Origin: an uncultured Alistipes sp. | GTDB lineage: Bacteria > Bacteroidota > Bacteroidia > Bacteroidales > Rikenellaceae | Length of the DNA: 55,491 nt | Reading direction: 5' to 3' | NCBI GenBank assembly: GCA_947364365.1 | Contig: CANASP010000015.1 | Location: 1 to 55,491, forward strand | In this document: one piece after another, positions 34,900 through 44,458 of the stretch | Numbering within the stretch: the first letter of the stretch is position 1 | Layout of the letters: each line of letters starts with the position of its first letter | Translations under genes and position numbers: made by a program | The notes under the pieces: generated by a model | What the model saw: only the letters and a program-made list of their open reading frames with translations | Database searches by the model: none | What the model was told of the DNA's origin: nothing

Positions 34900-36051
34900 T
34901 CACAAATTTTTTACAAGAATCGTTACTCGTTCGCCGTCGCTCCGCTCCACGGTCATTTCGGGCCGGTCGCCCCGGATTTCGCCCCGCACGACCGCGCAGG
35001 GATCCACCCTTTCGACATCGATCGACCCCAGCCGCACGATGCGGTCGCCCGGAGCGACCGTGCCGGCCAGGCTCTCGTCCCATACCTGCCCCACCACCAG
35101 CCGTCCGCCGTCGAGCGCGACGGTGACATTGCGCAGCGGCGCGGCGGGCACGGCGGACGTCTCCCCGCGGGGCAGCAGCCACAACCGCCGCCCGGGATAG
35201 TCGACGACGACATCGCCGTACCGCAGCAGTCCGCATCCCAGCTTGCTGCCTGCGCCGTGGGTCACTTCGAGCGGCACCCCTTCGATCCGCACGCCGCCGA
35301 GTTCCAGCGAGGGGATCACACCCCGCACGGCCTCGCGGACCACCGAACGGTTGGTCCAGCCCAGATTGCCGGAATGGCCGACCGTATGCCGGACATCGCG
35401 CAGGATTCCCCGCCCGATCAGATCGAGGCACCGGTCGTAGCGGCAGTCGACGAATCCGGGCGAGCCGGTGTCGAACTTCACGAAAAACTTCAGCTTCCTG
35501 CCGCCGTCGCACACGCTGACAGGAAGAACCGGGACCGTGCTCGCCCGGTCTAACCGCACCGACCGACGGCGATCCGCCACCCCGAGCGACCGAACGTCGT
35601 CCGACAGCACGATCGTCGAATCGGCCGCGGAGATCCGCACGGCCCAGCGGCGCAGCAGGTCGCTCCCGACCACCCCGTCGAACCCCAGGCAGCGGAAGAG
35701 ATAGGACGAATCGGGCAACACAACGGCCACCACATCGGTATGGGACGCCTCTCCCAGCGCGAGCCGGGGGATCCGGACACAGGGAATCGTCGTGCGATGC
35801 CCTTCGAAATCGCCGGCAGAGACCTGCCCCGCTGCCGGAAGATCCAACTCACGGCGCAACCGTTCGCTGATGCAGGTACGCGAAGCCCCCGTATCGAAGA
35901 CGAAGCGCCGCGGCCCGGCGGCGGTCCCGACCGTGACGACATATTTGCCCCGCTCGACCGCGCAGGGCAGACCGAAGCACGCGGCGGGCTTCCGGGCGGC
36001 AGCCGGAAGCAGCGACAGGAGCCCGCACAGCGCGAGCGACAGCCGTTTCAT
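34900..36051 (-). CDS. Two-lobed retropepsin-like aspartic protease with PDZ domain
   Basis: A 383-residue exported protein with a signal peptide (cleaved after about residue 19). It contains two catalytic motifs in one chain, VFDTGAS (Asp53) and KFDTGSP (Asp194). Each is followed by a lobe; the first has the flap/psi-loop-like FDGVVGSDLL. Most bacterial retropepsin-like proteins have a single DTG and must dimerise; this one could form an active site alone, as pepsin does. Residues 300-383 are a PDZ-like domain (AGTVAPGDRIVRLGSIDV). The target is unknown; periplasmic protein processing is likely. Confidence 0.8.
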   Translation of the reverse strand: MKRLSLALCGLLSLLPAAARKPAACFGLPCAVERGKYVVTVGTAAGPRRFVFDTGASRTCISERLRRELDLPAAGQVSAGDFEGHRTTIPCVRIPRLALGEASHTDVVAVVLPDSSYLFRCLGFDGVVGSDLLRRWAVRISAADSTIVLSDDVRSLGVADRRRSVRLDRASTVPVLPVSVCDGGRKLKFFVKFDTGSPGFVDCRYDRCLDLIGRGILRDVRHTVGHSGNLGWTNRSVVREAVRGVIPSLELGGVRIEGVPLEVTHGAGSKLGCGLLRYGDVVVDYPGRRLWLLPRGETSAVPAAPLRNVTVALDGGRLVVGQVWDESLAGTVAPGDRIVRLGSIDVERVDPCAVVRGEIRGDRPEMTVERSDGERVTILVKNL

Positions 36052-36060
36052 GGCCGCACG

Positions 36061-36510
36061 CTACGACAGCAGCTCCCGCACCGCCGCCGAAATCTCCTTG
36101 CCGTCGGCGCGGCCCGCCAGGCGCTTCGAAGCGACGCCCATCACCCGGCCCATCTCCTTCATCGAGGCGGCGCCCACCTCGGCGATGATCGCCCGCACCT
36201 CGGCTTCGAGCTCCTCGGCCGAGAGCTTCCGGGGCAGGAACTCCTCGAAGACGGCTACCTGCGCCAACTCCTCGTCGGCCAGATCCTGCCGTCCCTGCTG
36301 GGCGAAGATCGCGGCCGAATCGGCACCCTGCTTGGCGAGTTTGGCGATGATCTTCAGCACGTCGGCGTCGGGCAGTTCGGCCACAGCCGCCCCTGCGGTC
36401 TTGGCCTCGAGGATGTATTTCTTGGCGTTGCGCAGGGCAGCGAGGCGCACCTGGTTCTTGGCCTTCATGGCCTCCATGATCTCCTTGGAGATCGTCTGTT
36501 CCAATGACAT
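36061..36510 (-). CDS. YqeY/GatB-domain protein
   Basis: A 149-residue cytoplasmic protein of the YqeY family. It resembles the tail domain of the GatB amidotransferase subunit: KEIMEAMKAKNQVRLAALRNAK at the start, EFLPRKLSAEELEAEVRAII in the middle and MKEMGRVMGVASKRLAGRADGKEI (in two blocks) at the end. Likely involved in tRNA-dependent amidation or tRNA binding, not proven. The start is at 36510, giving the standard MSLEQTISKEI N-terminus. It sits between the rhamnosidase and the protease in the same leftward unit. Confidence 0.88.
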   Translation of the reverse strand: MSLEQTISKEIMEAMKAKNQVRLAALRNAKKYILEAKTAGAAVAELPDADVLKIIAKLAKQGADSAAIFAQQGRQDLADEELAQVAVFEEFLPRKLSAEELEAEVRAIIAEVGAASMKEMGRVMGVASKRLAGRADGKEISAAVRELLS

Positions 36511-36530
36511 GATACGAATTATTTTAAGTT

Positions 36531-39182
36531 TCACTTTTCATACGCGATCCGATGCCGTCCGCTCTCCATTGCGACACGTCCGTCCGCCGCCGACATCCGC
36601 GTCCCGTCGACGTCGCACTCCGTCGTTCCGGCCGGCAGGACGAACGTCCCCCGCGCATTGGCCGGAATCCGGAGTTCGGCCGTCACCCGGTTTTCCTCCG
36701 TCCGCCAGGCGATCGAAACGGTCCCGTAGGGCGTCTCCTTCGCCGCCCGCGCCCACGTCACCCCTTCGGGGATCTGCGGCCGGAAGAGGATATGCCGATA
36801 GCCGGGCTCCTCCTCGTCGGGACGGATGCCGCCCAGCGCCTGGATGAACCAGGCGCCGATGCCGTTGTAGCAGTTGTGTATCTTGCTCCGTTCGCCGTCC
36901 CAGCTCTCCCACGTCGTCGTGGCGCCGCGGTCGATCATATAGAGGTAGCCGGGCGCTTCGCGCCGCTTGAGCATCCCGTAGACGAAGTCGGCGCACCCGG
37001 CATCGATCGCCCAGTCGGTCAGGATCGTCACACCCACCAACCCGGCTCCGATATGTCCGCCGAGGCGGGTTTCGGTATCGGCGAACAACCGCGCCGCGAC
37101 GGCTTCGGCCTCGGCATCCGCCGCGCCGACCAGCATCGGATAGGCCTGGTCGATCTGCGATCCCGTCGCATAACGGGCCGTCGCAGGGTCGAAGAACGTG
37201 TCGTGAATCCGCTGCCGCAGAGCGCGGCAACGGGCGTCGTAGGCCGCGACCTGCTCCGCCTCTCCGAGATGGGCGGCGATCTTCGCCATCGTCGCCAGAC
37301 AGTCGCAGACGAAGCAGTTGCTCACCAGATCGATCGACTCGGGCGCCGTGAAGTCGACACCCGCCGGCGCCAGCCAGTCGCCCAGATACCACCCCCGGTA
37401 GTCGGTGTCGGGCCAGCGGCGCAGCAGACCGTCCACCGTATAGCGGTCGACATACTCCAGCCACCGCTTCATCTGCGGGTAGTAGCGCTGCAACGACCGA
37501 TCGTCGCCGTAGTTGATCCAGCTCTGCCACGATGCCGTGATGATGAACCCGCACCAGTAGGGACCGCCGCCCGCCGGGTAGGGATTGGGCACGTTGTGGG
37601 GCATGCCGCCGTCCTCGCGGATACAATCAGCCCACATCCGCATCCAGTTGGCATAGAGCGGCGCGGCATCGTAGAGGGTCTGGAAGGTCCTGCACGACGC
37701 GTTTCCGTCGCCGCCGTATCCCATCCGCTCCAGATGCGGGCAATCGACGACATAGCCGCCGAGGGCCAGGTTGCCCAGCGTATGTTTCACCATGCCGTAG
37801 ATGGCATTCAGATCGGCATCCGAACACTCGAACTCGGCCGCATCGCCGAAGGCGCCCCGGATCGGCCGGGCCGCGAGCCTCTCGGGCCGGGCGGGAAGGC
37901 CGGAGATGCGCAGGTAGCGGAACGCGTGGTGATTGAAGCGGTTGCGGAACACCTCGTTCCCGCCGCCCCGGGCGATATAGACGTCGCGGCCGAACGCCGC
38001 CTCGCCCTCGGGCCGGGCGAACGTCCCGTCGTCGTCGAGCCAGTCGCTGTATTCGATCGTGACCCGGCTGCCCGCTTCGAGCGGCGGCATGCCGAGTTCG
38101 ATCCAGCCGGTGAGCGTGCGGCCCATATCGGCCACCCACACGTCGTCGGCCTCCTGCCGGAGGCTTACCGGTGCGACCGCCTCTCCCAACCGGTTCGGCT
38201 CGCACATACGCGGCGAGACGGCCCGGTCGGCGACCCGCACCACCGAGACCGGGGTCCAGACCGCCCCGTCGAGCGTCTCGGGCCGCAGGTCGGCGAACAC
38301 CCGCCGGCCGTCCACGCACTCGCCGCCGAATCGCAGCGGGAACCACGTCGTGGTCTGCGTATCGTCGTAACCGCTCTCGCACGCCGACCACGAGGCATCG
38401 CTCTCGAGGCGGGTCGTACACGTGCCGCCGGCCATCTCGTCGAGCCGCACCCGCACGAGCGGGCCGTCGTGCTCCGTGCCGAAGAGCCCCTTGCGGTACC
38501 ACCCGCGGCCGAGCCACAGCACCAGCTCGTTGTCGCCCTCCCGCAGGTAGGGCGTGACGTCGTAGGTCACCGCCAACGACCGCTTGTCGAGCTGCGACAC
38601 GGCGGGCGCGAGCACTTCGTCGGAAACCTTCGCCCCGTTGACATACACCTCGTGATACCCCAGCGAATTGACATGCAGCAGATGCGTCCGACGGGGATCG
38701 AGCCCCGAAACGCGCCGGCGCAGCAGCGGCGACGTGCAGCCCGTCATGCCGATGTAGGTTTCGGGCCAGGCGGAGGGGTCTAACAGCCCGATGCCGAAGC
38801 GGGCGATCGGGCTCCATGCCGACAGCCGCCCCTCCCGGTCGCGCACCCGCACCTTCCAGTAGGCCAGCGACGGAGACTCCAGCGCCCGCCCGCCATAGGG
38901 GATCCCCACCGACGAGGAGTCCGCCACCTCGCCCGGGTTCCACAGATCGGCGGCGCCGGAGAGCAGCGCCAGCGAATCGGTGGCCACGCGGATCTCGTAT
39001 GCCGCCTGCCTGAAGGGCCCCTCCGCCGCTATTTTCCAGCTGAAGCGGGGCCGGAGTTCGTCGACGGCCGTCGGCGAGGAGAGGTTCTCGCACCGCAGAT
39101 CCTCCACCCGGATCGTCCGGTCCGCTCCGCAGCCGACCGCCAGAGCGGCCCCGAACACGATGAGCCAATTGCCTTTTTTCAT
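36531..39182 (-). CDS. GH78 alpha-L-rhamnosidase, lipoprotein
   Basis: An 883-residue exported hydrolase for terminal alpha-L-rhamnose. The lipoprotein signal ends at ALAVGCG (Cys18). Domain order: fibronectin-like N-terminal domain (DLRCENLSSPTAVDELRPRF), the rhamnosidase N-terminal lectin-like domain (HVNSLGYHEVYVNGAKV), the linker WVADMGRTLTGWIEL, and the alpha/alpha barrel with YVVDCPHLERMGYGGDGN and TTTWESWDG, whose Glu is the expected catalytic base. A closing beta domain ends the protein. Seven bases after the golvesin gene. Substrate could be plant pectin or flavonoid glycosides, or bacterial rhamnans. Confidence 0.93.
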   Translation of the reverse strand: MKKGNWLIVFGAALAVGCGADRTIRVEDLRCENLSSPTAVDELRPRFSWKIAAEGPFRQAAYEIRVATDSLALLSGAADLWNPGEVADSSSVGIPYGGRALESPSLAYWKVRVRDREGRLSAWSPIARFGIGLLDPSAWPETYIGMTGCTSPLLRRRVSGLDPRRTHLLHVNSLGYHEVYVNGAKVSDEVLAPAVSQLDKRSLAVTYDVTPYLREGDNELVLWLGRGWYRKGLFGTEHDGPLVRVRLDEMAGGTCTTRLESDASWSACESGYDDTQTTTWFPLRFGGECVDGRRVFADLRPETLDGAVWTPVSVVRVADRAVSPRMCEPNRLGEAVAPVSLRQEADDVWVADMGRTLTGWIELGMPPLEAGSRVTIEYSDWLDDDGTFARPEGEAAFGRDVYIARGGGNEVFRNRFNHHAFRYLRISGLPARPERLAARPIRGAFGDAAEFECSDADLNAIYGMVKHTLGNLALGGYVVDCPHLERMGYGGDGNASCRTFQTLYDAAPLYANWMRMWADCIREDGGMPHNVPNPYPAGGGPYWCGFIITASWQSWINYGDDRSLQRYYPQMKRWLEYVDRYTVDGLLRRWPDTDYRGWYLGDWLAPAGVDFTAPESIDLVSNCFVCDCLATMAKIAAHLGEAEQVAAYDARCRALRQRIHDTFFDPATARYATGSQIDQAYPMLVGAADAEAEAVAARLFADTETRLGGHIGAGLVGVTILTDWAIDAGCADFVYGMLKRREAPGYLYMIDRGATTTWESWDGERSKIHNCYNGIGAWFIQALGGIRPDEEEPGYRHILFRPQIPEGVTWARAAKETPYGTVSIAWRTEENRVTAELRIPANARGTFVLPAGTTECDVDGTRMSAADGRVAMESGRHRIAYEK

Positions 39183-39189
39183 TTTCGGA

Positions 39190-42100
39190 TTATTTCAAGG
39201 TTTGTTCGGTTGTCAGAAAGCGCAGCACGTCGCGCATCAGCCGGTCGCGCTCCCACTCGCTGCGCAGCGCCTCGAACGGGAAGCCCATGACGAAGGTCCG
39301 CCCCTCGGCCGAGGCGATGGCCGCCGGACGTCCGGTCTCGGTATAATGCAGCACGGCGAAGGCCGTGCGGTCGGCCGGCTCCAGCGCATCGGGCGCCTCC
39401 ACGGCATAGCGGTCGCGGGCGGGACGGTCGTGGTAGAAGTAGTCGCCGCGCGACAGCCCCGCGCGGGCCGTCGTGACGCGCACGCGCCCCTGCGTGGCGG
39501 CCTGGCTCCCCGCGTAGGCATAGCGGAGCACCTCGCGGGCGAACTGCTGCCCCTCGTCCGAGGCTCCGGGGCCCGTCCAGAGGTCGGTCGCCACGAAACT
39601 CCCCGAGACGAACAACGCCCCGCCCCCGGCGAGGTATTGCCGCAGGGTGCGCTGCAATTCGGGGGTGAAGGTCCGGAACGCGTCGGGCACCACGCCGCGC
39701 CCCATGCGCATCGTCCGCTGCTTGCCCAGGATCAGATCGACCGCATCGTACCCTTCGCACGGCACGGCACCGCGCTCGACCGCCCGCACCGAGGCCGAGC
39801 AGAACGAGTAGCCCGCCGCGGCGACCGACCGGCCGTGGAGGTAGGGATAGTCGAACGTGTTGCCGCCGATGACGTCGGTCTCGAAATCGGAATGGCAGGC
39901 GCCGAGCGCCACGCTGTCGTTCTCGATCCGGGAGAGCGACCGGTCGTAGACCCGCTGCGCGCCGATGAACGAGATGTCGCGCCGGTCGGGCACGCCGCCG
40001 TCGAGGTCGTGGTAGAATCCGGCCAACGAGTCGCAGGCCGAAGCGACGGGTGCGCTCACGCGGTCGAACCCGTTGACAACGAGCACACGCCCCCGTTCGT
40101 CGGGCATGCGGCACGCCGAGAGCGTCTCGCTCGGGAAGCTCTCGCCCCCGGCGTTGACGGCCGTCACCCGGTAGCTGTAGATGCACCCGGGCTCCTGCAC
40201 CACCGTCAGGCGCGGCTCCGCGACGCGGCGGCCGTTGTCGAAGCCGCCGCCGTCGCGGCGCGTATAGACGATGTAGCCCTCGGGCGCGGCCGTGGCCTCC
40301 AGCGAGTCGACGACGGGCGACCAGCTGAGCTCGGTGCTGCCGTCGTCGGCGAAACGCACCGAGAAGGCCTCCACCGGCAGCGGCTGCACGACATAAGGTG
40401 TTCCGTATTGCGAGCTGATATAGCGAAGGATACCCTTATACACGGCGCGGCTCACCAGGAACTTGAACCGCGGGTCGTTGCCCAGGCGCATGTCGGCGAA
40501 ATTCTGGTGCGAGAGCAGTTCGAGCAGCATGGTCGGCACGCCCGGCACGCGCGCTTCGTAGTAGGTACGGTTCCACATGCCCCGACGGTTCCACTCGGGC
40601 TCCCACGTGCGCCGGATGTCGGAGACGATCTGCGTCATCACCAGGTCCGTGAGGTCGCGCGAGCGGTACCGGTCGGCACCGCCCTCGAAGCGGCCGCCCT
40701 TGTCGCGCGTGTAGTAGATGCCCAGTGTCCCGATCGTCTCGTCGCCGTCGCGCACCCCGGCGTCGGAGTGGAACGCCAGCGCCATATCGACGGGAATGCG
40801 CAGCCCCGTCGAGTCGGGCATGCGCTCCGAGCCCCCCATCAGGGCGTTGACCCAGTGGGCGCGCGACATGTAGTCCTCCTTGTAGTCGTCGGTATGCCCC
40901 TTCGGCGCATAGACCTCCTCGCCGAAACCGGCCCACTGCAACCAGTAGCGCGCCCCCTCGCAGAAACGGGGATAGCCGCTCGTCTCCTCGGCATATTCGG
41001 TACCGGCGACCCGCAGCGCAGGCCCCACCGTGCGGGCCACGTTGCCGTAGCCGCCGCCGATCTTCACCGCGTCGGCCGATACGGTACGGCCCGCCGCGCG
41101 CGAACGGTTGGAGAGCGTCACCACCTCCCGCTCACCGGCTTCGAGTCGGAAGGTCCCCAGGTAGATCCACGTCCCGCCGCCCATCGTCTGGTTGACGGCG
41201 AACTTCGACTCGCCCCCGAGGTGATGCACCGTATAAGACGCATCGTCAACGCTGTGCGGCGTCGATTCGTAACTCACGTACACCGCATAGTCGTCGGTAT
41301 CGGGAATCGTCGCACGCCATACGGCGCGGCTCTCCGCCCCACCCTCGGCAACGCTCTCCACCGCACGCGTCGTTCCGTGGCGGAAGGGATTCTCGCCCGT
41401 GAGGTAGACGAACTTGCGGTGGGCGAACCCTGCGCCGCCGTCGCGCCAGGCACGGTCGCCCGACGTCTCGCCGTAACTCTCCTCGGCGTCGTTGTCGGCG
41501 AGCAGCTCCACGGTCTGCACGTCGCGCTCGCGCGGCAGCATCACCACCGCCCCGGCCCGCTCGAGCATCGGCACGAGGTAGGGCAGCACGTAGCTCTGCG
41601 TGTAGAGATCCTCGCAGGTCTCCCACAGCCGCGAGCGCTGCCAGCGCCAGCGGTTCTGCGTCTGGTCGAAATAGCGGCCGTGACTCTGCCACAGCGCGAT
41701 ATGTCGTCCTGCGAGCCCCTGTTCGGGCTGCGACAACGCACTCAGACGGGTCACCAGCGGGCGTTCCGAGCGGTTGACGAAGGGCACGGGACCGCCCGGA
41801 GCCCCCTTTTTCCGTTTTTTGGCTTTGGGATCGGGCGCCGCGGGCGTGCGGCAGGCCATCGGGATCAGCTGGGCGATCTCGTGGCGGTCGGTGTAGAGCG
41901 CGACGCTCGACTTGGCCAGCTCGGCCGGCAGCAACGCCCGCACCGAATCGCGCATCGCCCGCACGTTCTCCTCGCGGAACGGATAGTAGGACAGCCCGAT
42001 CGAGGCGTGGATCTCCACCACCCCGCGCCCGATCTTCACGGCCTGGACCTTCACCGCACCGCCGCTCACCTCGCGTCCGACGATGCGCGTCAACGTGCGC

Positions 42101-42198
42101 CCGATCTCGGCCCGCGTTCGGGCCGGAATATCCGCGGCCCGCGCATGTCCGCAAACAGACAACAATAAAACAAGCAGATAGACGATCTTATTTCTCAT
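39190..42198 (-). CDS. Exported amidase-like protein with golvesin and fibronectin domains
   Basis: A 1002-residue secreted protein (signal peptide to about residue 21). An N-acetylmuramoyl-L-alanine amidase (Amidase_3)-like fold is recognisable in pieces: ALWQSHGRYFD, DMALAFHSDAG and TMLLELLSHQN supply the expected His and Glu zinc ligands. A golvesin-type domain (DYAVYVSYEST to GGGTWIYLGTF, roughly residues 300-365) is inserted between them. A fibronectin type III domain (APEGYIVYTRR) follows near residue 640, then a Rossmann-like region. Such proteins are often labelled xanthan lyase without proof. It overlaps the symporter gene by 11 bases. Peptidoglycan or glycopeptide cleavage is inferred. 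Confidence 0.75.
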   Translation of the reverse strand: MRNKIVYLLVLLLSVCGHARAADIPARTRAEIGRTLTRIVGREVSGGAVKVQAVKIGRGVVEIHASIGLSYYPFREENVRAMRDSVRALLPAELAKSSVALYTDRHEIAQLIPMACRTPAAPDPKAKKRKKGAPGGPVPFVNRSERPLVTRLSALSQPEQGLAGRHIALWQSHGRYFDQTQNRWRWQRSRLWETCEDLYTQSYVLPYLVPMLERAGAVVMLPRERDVQTVELLADNDAEESYGETSGDRAWRDGGAGFAHRKFVYLTGENPFRHGTTRAVESVAEGGAESRAVWRATIPDTDDYAVYVSYESTPHSVDDASYTVHHLGGESKFAVNQTMGGGTWIYLGTFRLEAGEREVVTLSNRSRAAGRTVSADAVKIGGGYGNVARTVGPALRVAGTEYAEETSGYPRFCEGARYWLQWAGFGEEVYAPKGHTDDYKEDYMSRAHWVNALMGGSERMPDSTGLRIPVDMALAFHSDAGVRDGDETIGTLGIYYTRDKGGRFEGGADRYRSRDLTDLVMTQIVSDIRRTWEPEWNRRGMWNRTYYEARVPGVPTMLLELLSHQNFADMRLGNDPRFKFLVSRAVYKGILRYISSQYGTPYVVQPLPVEAFSVRFADDGSTELSWSPVVDSLEATAAPEGYIVYTRRDGGGFDNGRRVAEPRLTVVQEPGCIYSYRVTAVNAGGESFPSETLSACRMPDERGRVLVVNGFDRVSAPVASACDSLAGFYHDLDGGVPDRRDISFIGAQRVYDRSLSRIENDSVALGACHSDFETDVIGGNTFDYPYLHGRSVAAAGYSFCSASVRAVERGAVPCEGYDAVDLILGKQRTMRMGRGVVPDAFRTFTPELQRTLRQYLAGGGALFVSGSFVATDLWTGPGASDEGQQFAREVLRYAYAGSQAATQGRVRVTTARAGLSRGDYFYHDRPARDRYAVEAPDALEPADRTAFAVLHYTETGRPAAIASAEGRTFVMGFPFEALRSEWERDRLMRDVLRFLTTEQTLK

Positions 42199-43639
42199 CG
42201 CGCTTCAACAGAATAAACATGCCTGCGACGGTAAACGCCGCGTTATAGATCAACAATTCGAATCCGATTTCATACCCCCACCGCGTCCGGGCCGCATATT
42301 GCAGAAGGGCGCTCAGCAGCGGGGCCGCCACGGCCACGGCAGGCATCCATCGGTCGCGGACACGTCGCCGGGAGAGCAACCCGAAAAGGAACATGCCCAG
42401 GATCGGACCGTAGGTGTAACCCGCCATGCGGAACACGAGGTTGATGACGCTGTCGTCGGCCCAATAGCCGAAGGCGAGGATCAGCCCCACCATGCCCGCA
42501 GCCAGCAGGCCGTGCACCCGGCTCCGCACGCGGCTGAGACGCCGCTCGTCGTAGCGTCTCACGCCATCGAGCAGATCGACCGTAAAGGAGGTGGTCAGCG
42601 CCGTGAGCGAGGCCCCGGCAGCCGAATAGGTACATGAAATAAGGCCCACGACGAACAGAACGCCGACGACCGGAGGCAATCCGCCGTTGACCGCCACGAG
42701 CGGGAACACCTCGTCGCCGCGGGCGGGCACCGCCATCCCGCGGCAATCCATGTAGGCATAGAGCAGCACGCCCAGCACGAGGAAGAGCAGGATGACGACG
42801 ATCTGGCACAAGGCCGTCACCACGATGTTCTTCTGCGCGTCGCGCGGCGTCGGACAGCTCATGTTGCGCTGCATCATGTCCTGGTCGAGCCCCGTCATGG
42901 CGACCAGCAGCACGATGCCGGCCGCGAACATCTTCCAGAAGTAGCGGCCCGACGAGGGGTCGTCGAGAAAAAGCACCCGCGAGAGAGGCGACGCGCTCAC
43001 CTCGCGCACGACGTCGCAGGCCGACCAGCCGAGCCCGCGCATGATGAAGAACACCGACAGCACGAGGCTTCCCACCAGACAAAGCGACTGCAATGTGTCG
43101 GTCCAGATGAGCACCTTCACCCCGCCCCGCCGCGTATAGAGCCAGACGAGTCCCACCGTCAACGCGGCATTCGCCCACAGCGGGATGCCGTAGGCGTCGA
43201 AGACCAGCTGCTGCATGACGGCGCAGACGACGTAGAGCTTGAGTGCGGCCGAGAGCATCTTCGAGAGAAAGAAGAACCAGGCCCCCGTACGATGGGAGGC
43301 GACACCGAAACGCGCATCGAGGTATTCGTAGAGCGAAACCACCCGCAACCGGTAAAATGCCGGCACGAGCACGAAAGCGACGACGAGCTGCCCCACCGTG
43401 AATCCGGCGACCATCTGCATGTAGGAGAAGGCGTCGGCGGCCACCGACCCGGGCACCGAGATGAAGGTCACGCCCGACATCGCGGCCCCGATCATGGCGA
43501 AGGCGGCCATGTACCACGGCGTGCAGCGGCCCCCCGAAAAGAAGCCCGCGTTGTCGGCACGGCGGCCCGAGAGCCACGCCACGACGAACAACACGGCGAT
43601 ATAACCGGCTACGGTGAGAATAACGGCTAACGAAGACAT
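42188..43639 (-). CDS. Sodium:solute symporter (SSS family)
   Basis: A 483-residue inner-membrane transporter with 13-14 hydrophobic helices. Typical SSS blocks are GRRADNAGFFSGGRCTPWYM, the helix-1 bend AMIGAAMSGVTFISVPG, SLYEYLDARFG and GLDQDMMQRNMSC. The frame stays open upstream, but MSSLAVILTV at 43639 starts the first helix. First gene of the operon; sialic acid, sugars or amino acids are possible cargoes and cannot be distinguished. Its 3' end overlaps the golvesin gene start by 11 bases, showing translational coupling. Confidence 0.9.
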   Translation of the reverse strand: MSSLAVILTVAGYIAVLFVVAWLSGRRADNAGFFSGGRCTPWYMAAFAMIGAAMSGVTFISVPGSVAADAFSYMQMVAGFTVGQLVVAFVLVPAFYRLRVVSLYEYLDARFGVASHRTGAWFFFLSKMLSAALKLYVVCAVMQQLVFDAYGIPLWANAALTVGLVWLYTRRGGVKVLIWTDTLQSLCLVGSLVLSVFFIMRGLGWSACDVVREVSASPLSRVLFLDDPSSGRYFWKMFAAGIVLLVAMTGLDQDMMQRNMSCPTPRDAQKNIVVTALCQIVVILLFLVLGVLLYAYMDCRGMAVPARGDEVFPLVAVNGGLPPVVGVLFVVGLISCTYSAAGASLTALTTSFTVDLLDGVRRYDERRLSRVRSRVHGLLAAGMVGLILAFGYWADDSVINLVFRMAGYTYGPILGMFLFGLLSRRRVRDRWMPAVAVAAPLLSALLQYAARTRWGYEIGFELLIYNAAFTVAGMFILLKRDEK

Positions 43640-43701
43640 AGGGCAATCAATCGCCGGGAGGGATGCCGCCACGGCAGAGCGCTCCGGCCGGATAATTTCG
43701 A

Positions 43702-43709
43702 CAAAAGTA
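43702..43709 (-). promoter_or_regulatory. -7 element of the symporter operon
   Basis: TACTTTTG on the minus strand, 62 bases before the start at 43639. No clear -33 TTG. Confidence 0.45.
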
Positions 43710-43780
43710 CAAAAAAAGCCGATATGTTGGCACGCCGCCGGGATGATATGCACCGCTTCGGGACGACCGATCCGGCCGAT

Positions 43781-44458
43781 CTACCGCAACAGCTGGAACT
43801 TGACGCCCACCGAGAACCGGACGATGTCGGAGAGGCCGAGCGATCGGTTGCCGCATTTGGCGACGATGTCGAGATCGTTGGCGCTCAATTCGTAGTAAAG
43901 CGCGATGTGACGCAGCGCTCCGTCGCTTTTCGGATAGAGGACGAGCCGCTGTCCGACATATATATAGGTCCGCAGACGGGAGGCGAATCCGTAATAGCTG
44001 CGCCCGGGATAGCGATCGGGTTCGCGGATCCAGTAATCCGCGCCCGTGATGAGACTGAAATAGACGCCGCACGAGAGGGGTTCGATGGCCAGCCGGTCGC
44101 CGCAACGGATGCTCCAGGGGATGTAATGCTGCCGGAGCGTGAAGGTCGCGTGCGTGCGGTCGGACCAGCCCCCGGGCAACACCCCGACCAGCACGTCGGT
44201 CTCCCAGCGGCACTTTCTGCCGTAGTCCCAGCCGCATCCGACCGACAGCAAGCCCATGCCGCCGGCATAGTGCGCCTTGACATGCGTGGGAATCGCACGC
44301 TCCCACCCCTCGCGGCCCCGGTGCCGCCGGCGGTCGAGCCCGCAGGCGACATCCGCCCCGTGCCGCTCCGCCGCCGCAGGCTCCCGCGCGGCGGCGGGCG
44401 CCAGGGTCACAAGGACCGCCGCGAGGCCGACGACCGCCCTAAAACGCCACCCGTTCAT
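43781..44458 (-). CDS. Outer-membrane beta-barrel-like hypothetical protein
   Basis: A 225-residue exported protein (signal peptide to about residue 25, APAAA). From residue 65 on, alternating aromatic strands appear: AGGMGLLSVGCGWDYG, WETDVLVGVLPGG, ATFTLRQHYIPWSI, IEPLSCGVYFSL, TYIYVGQRLVLYP, HIALYYELSAND, and a C-terminal VRFSVGVKFQLLR whose end resembles a BAM recognition strand. I do not recognise the family. The start is uncertain among ATGs at 44476, 44464 and 44458; the last has an AAGG at good distance. It overlaps the phosphoesterase gene by about 20 bases, so the two are one transcript. Confidence 0.7.
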   Translation of the reverse strand: MNGWRFRAVVGLAAVLVTLAPAAAREPAAAERHGADVACGLDRRRHRGREGWERAIPTHVKAHYAGGMGLLSVGCGWDYGRKCRWETDVLVGVLPGGWSDRTHATFTLRQHYIPWSIRCGDRLAIEPLSCGVYFSLITGADYWIREPDRYPGRSYYGFASRLRTYIYVGQRLVLYPKSDGALRHIALYYELSANDLDIVAKCGNRSLGLSDIVRFSVGVKFQLLR

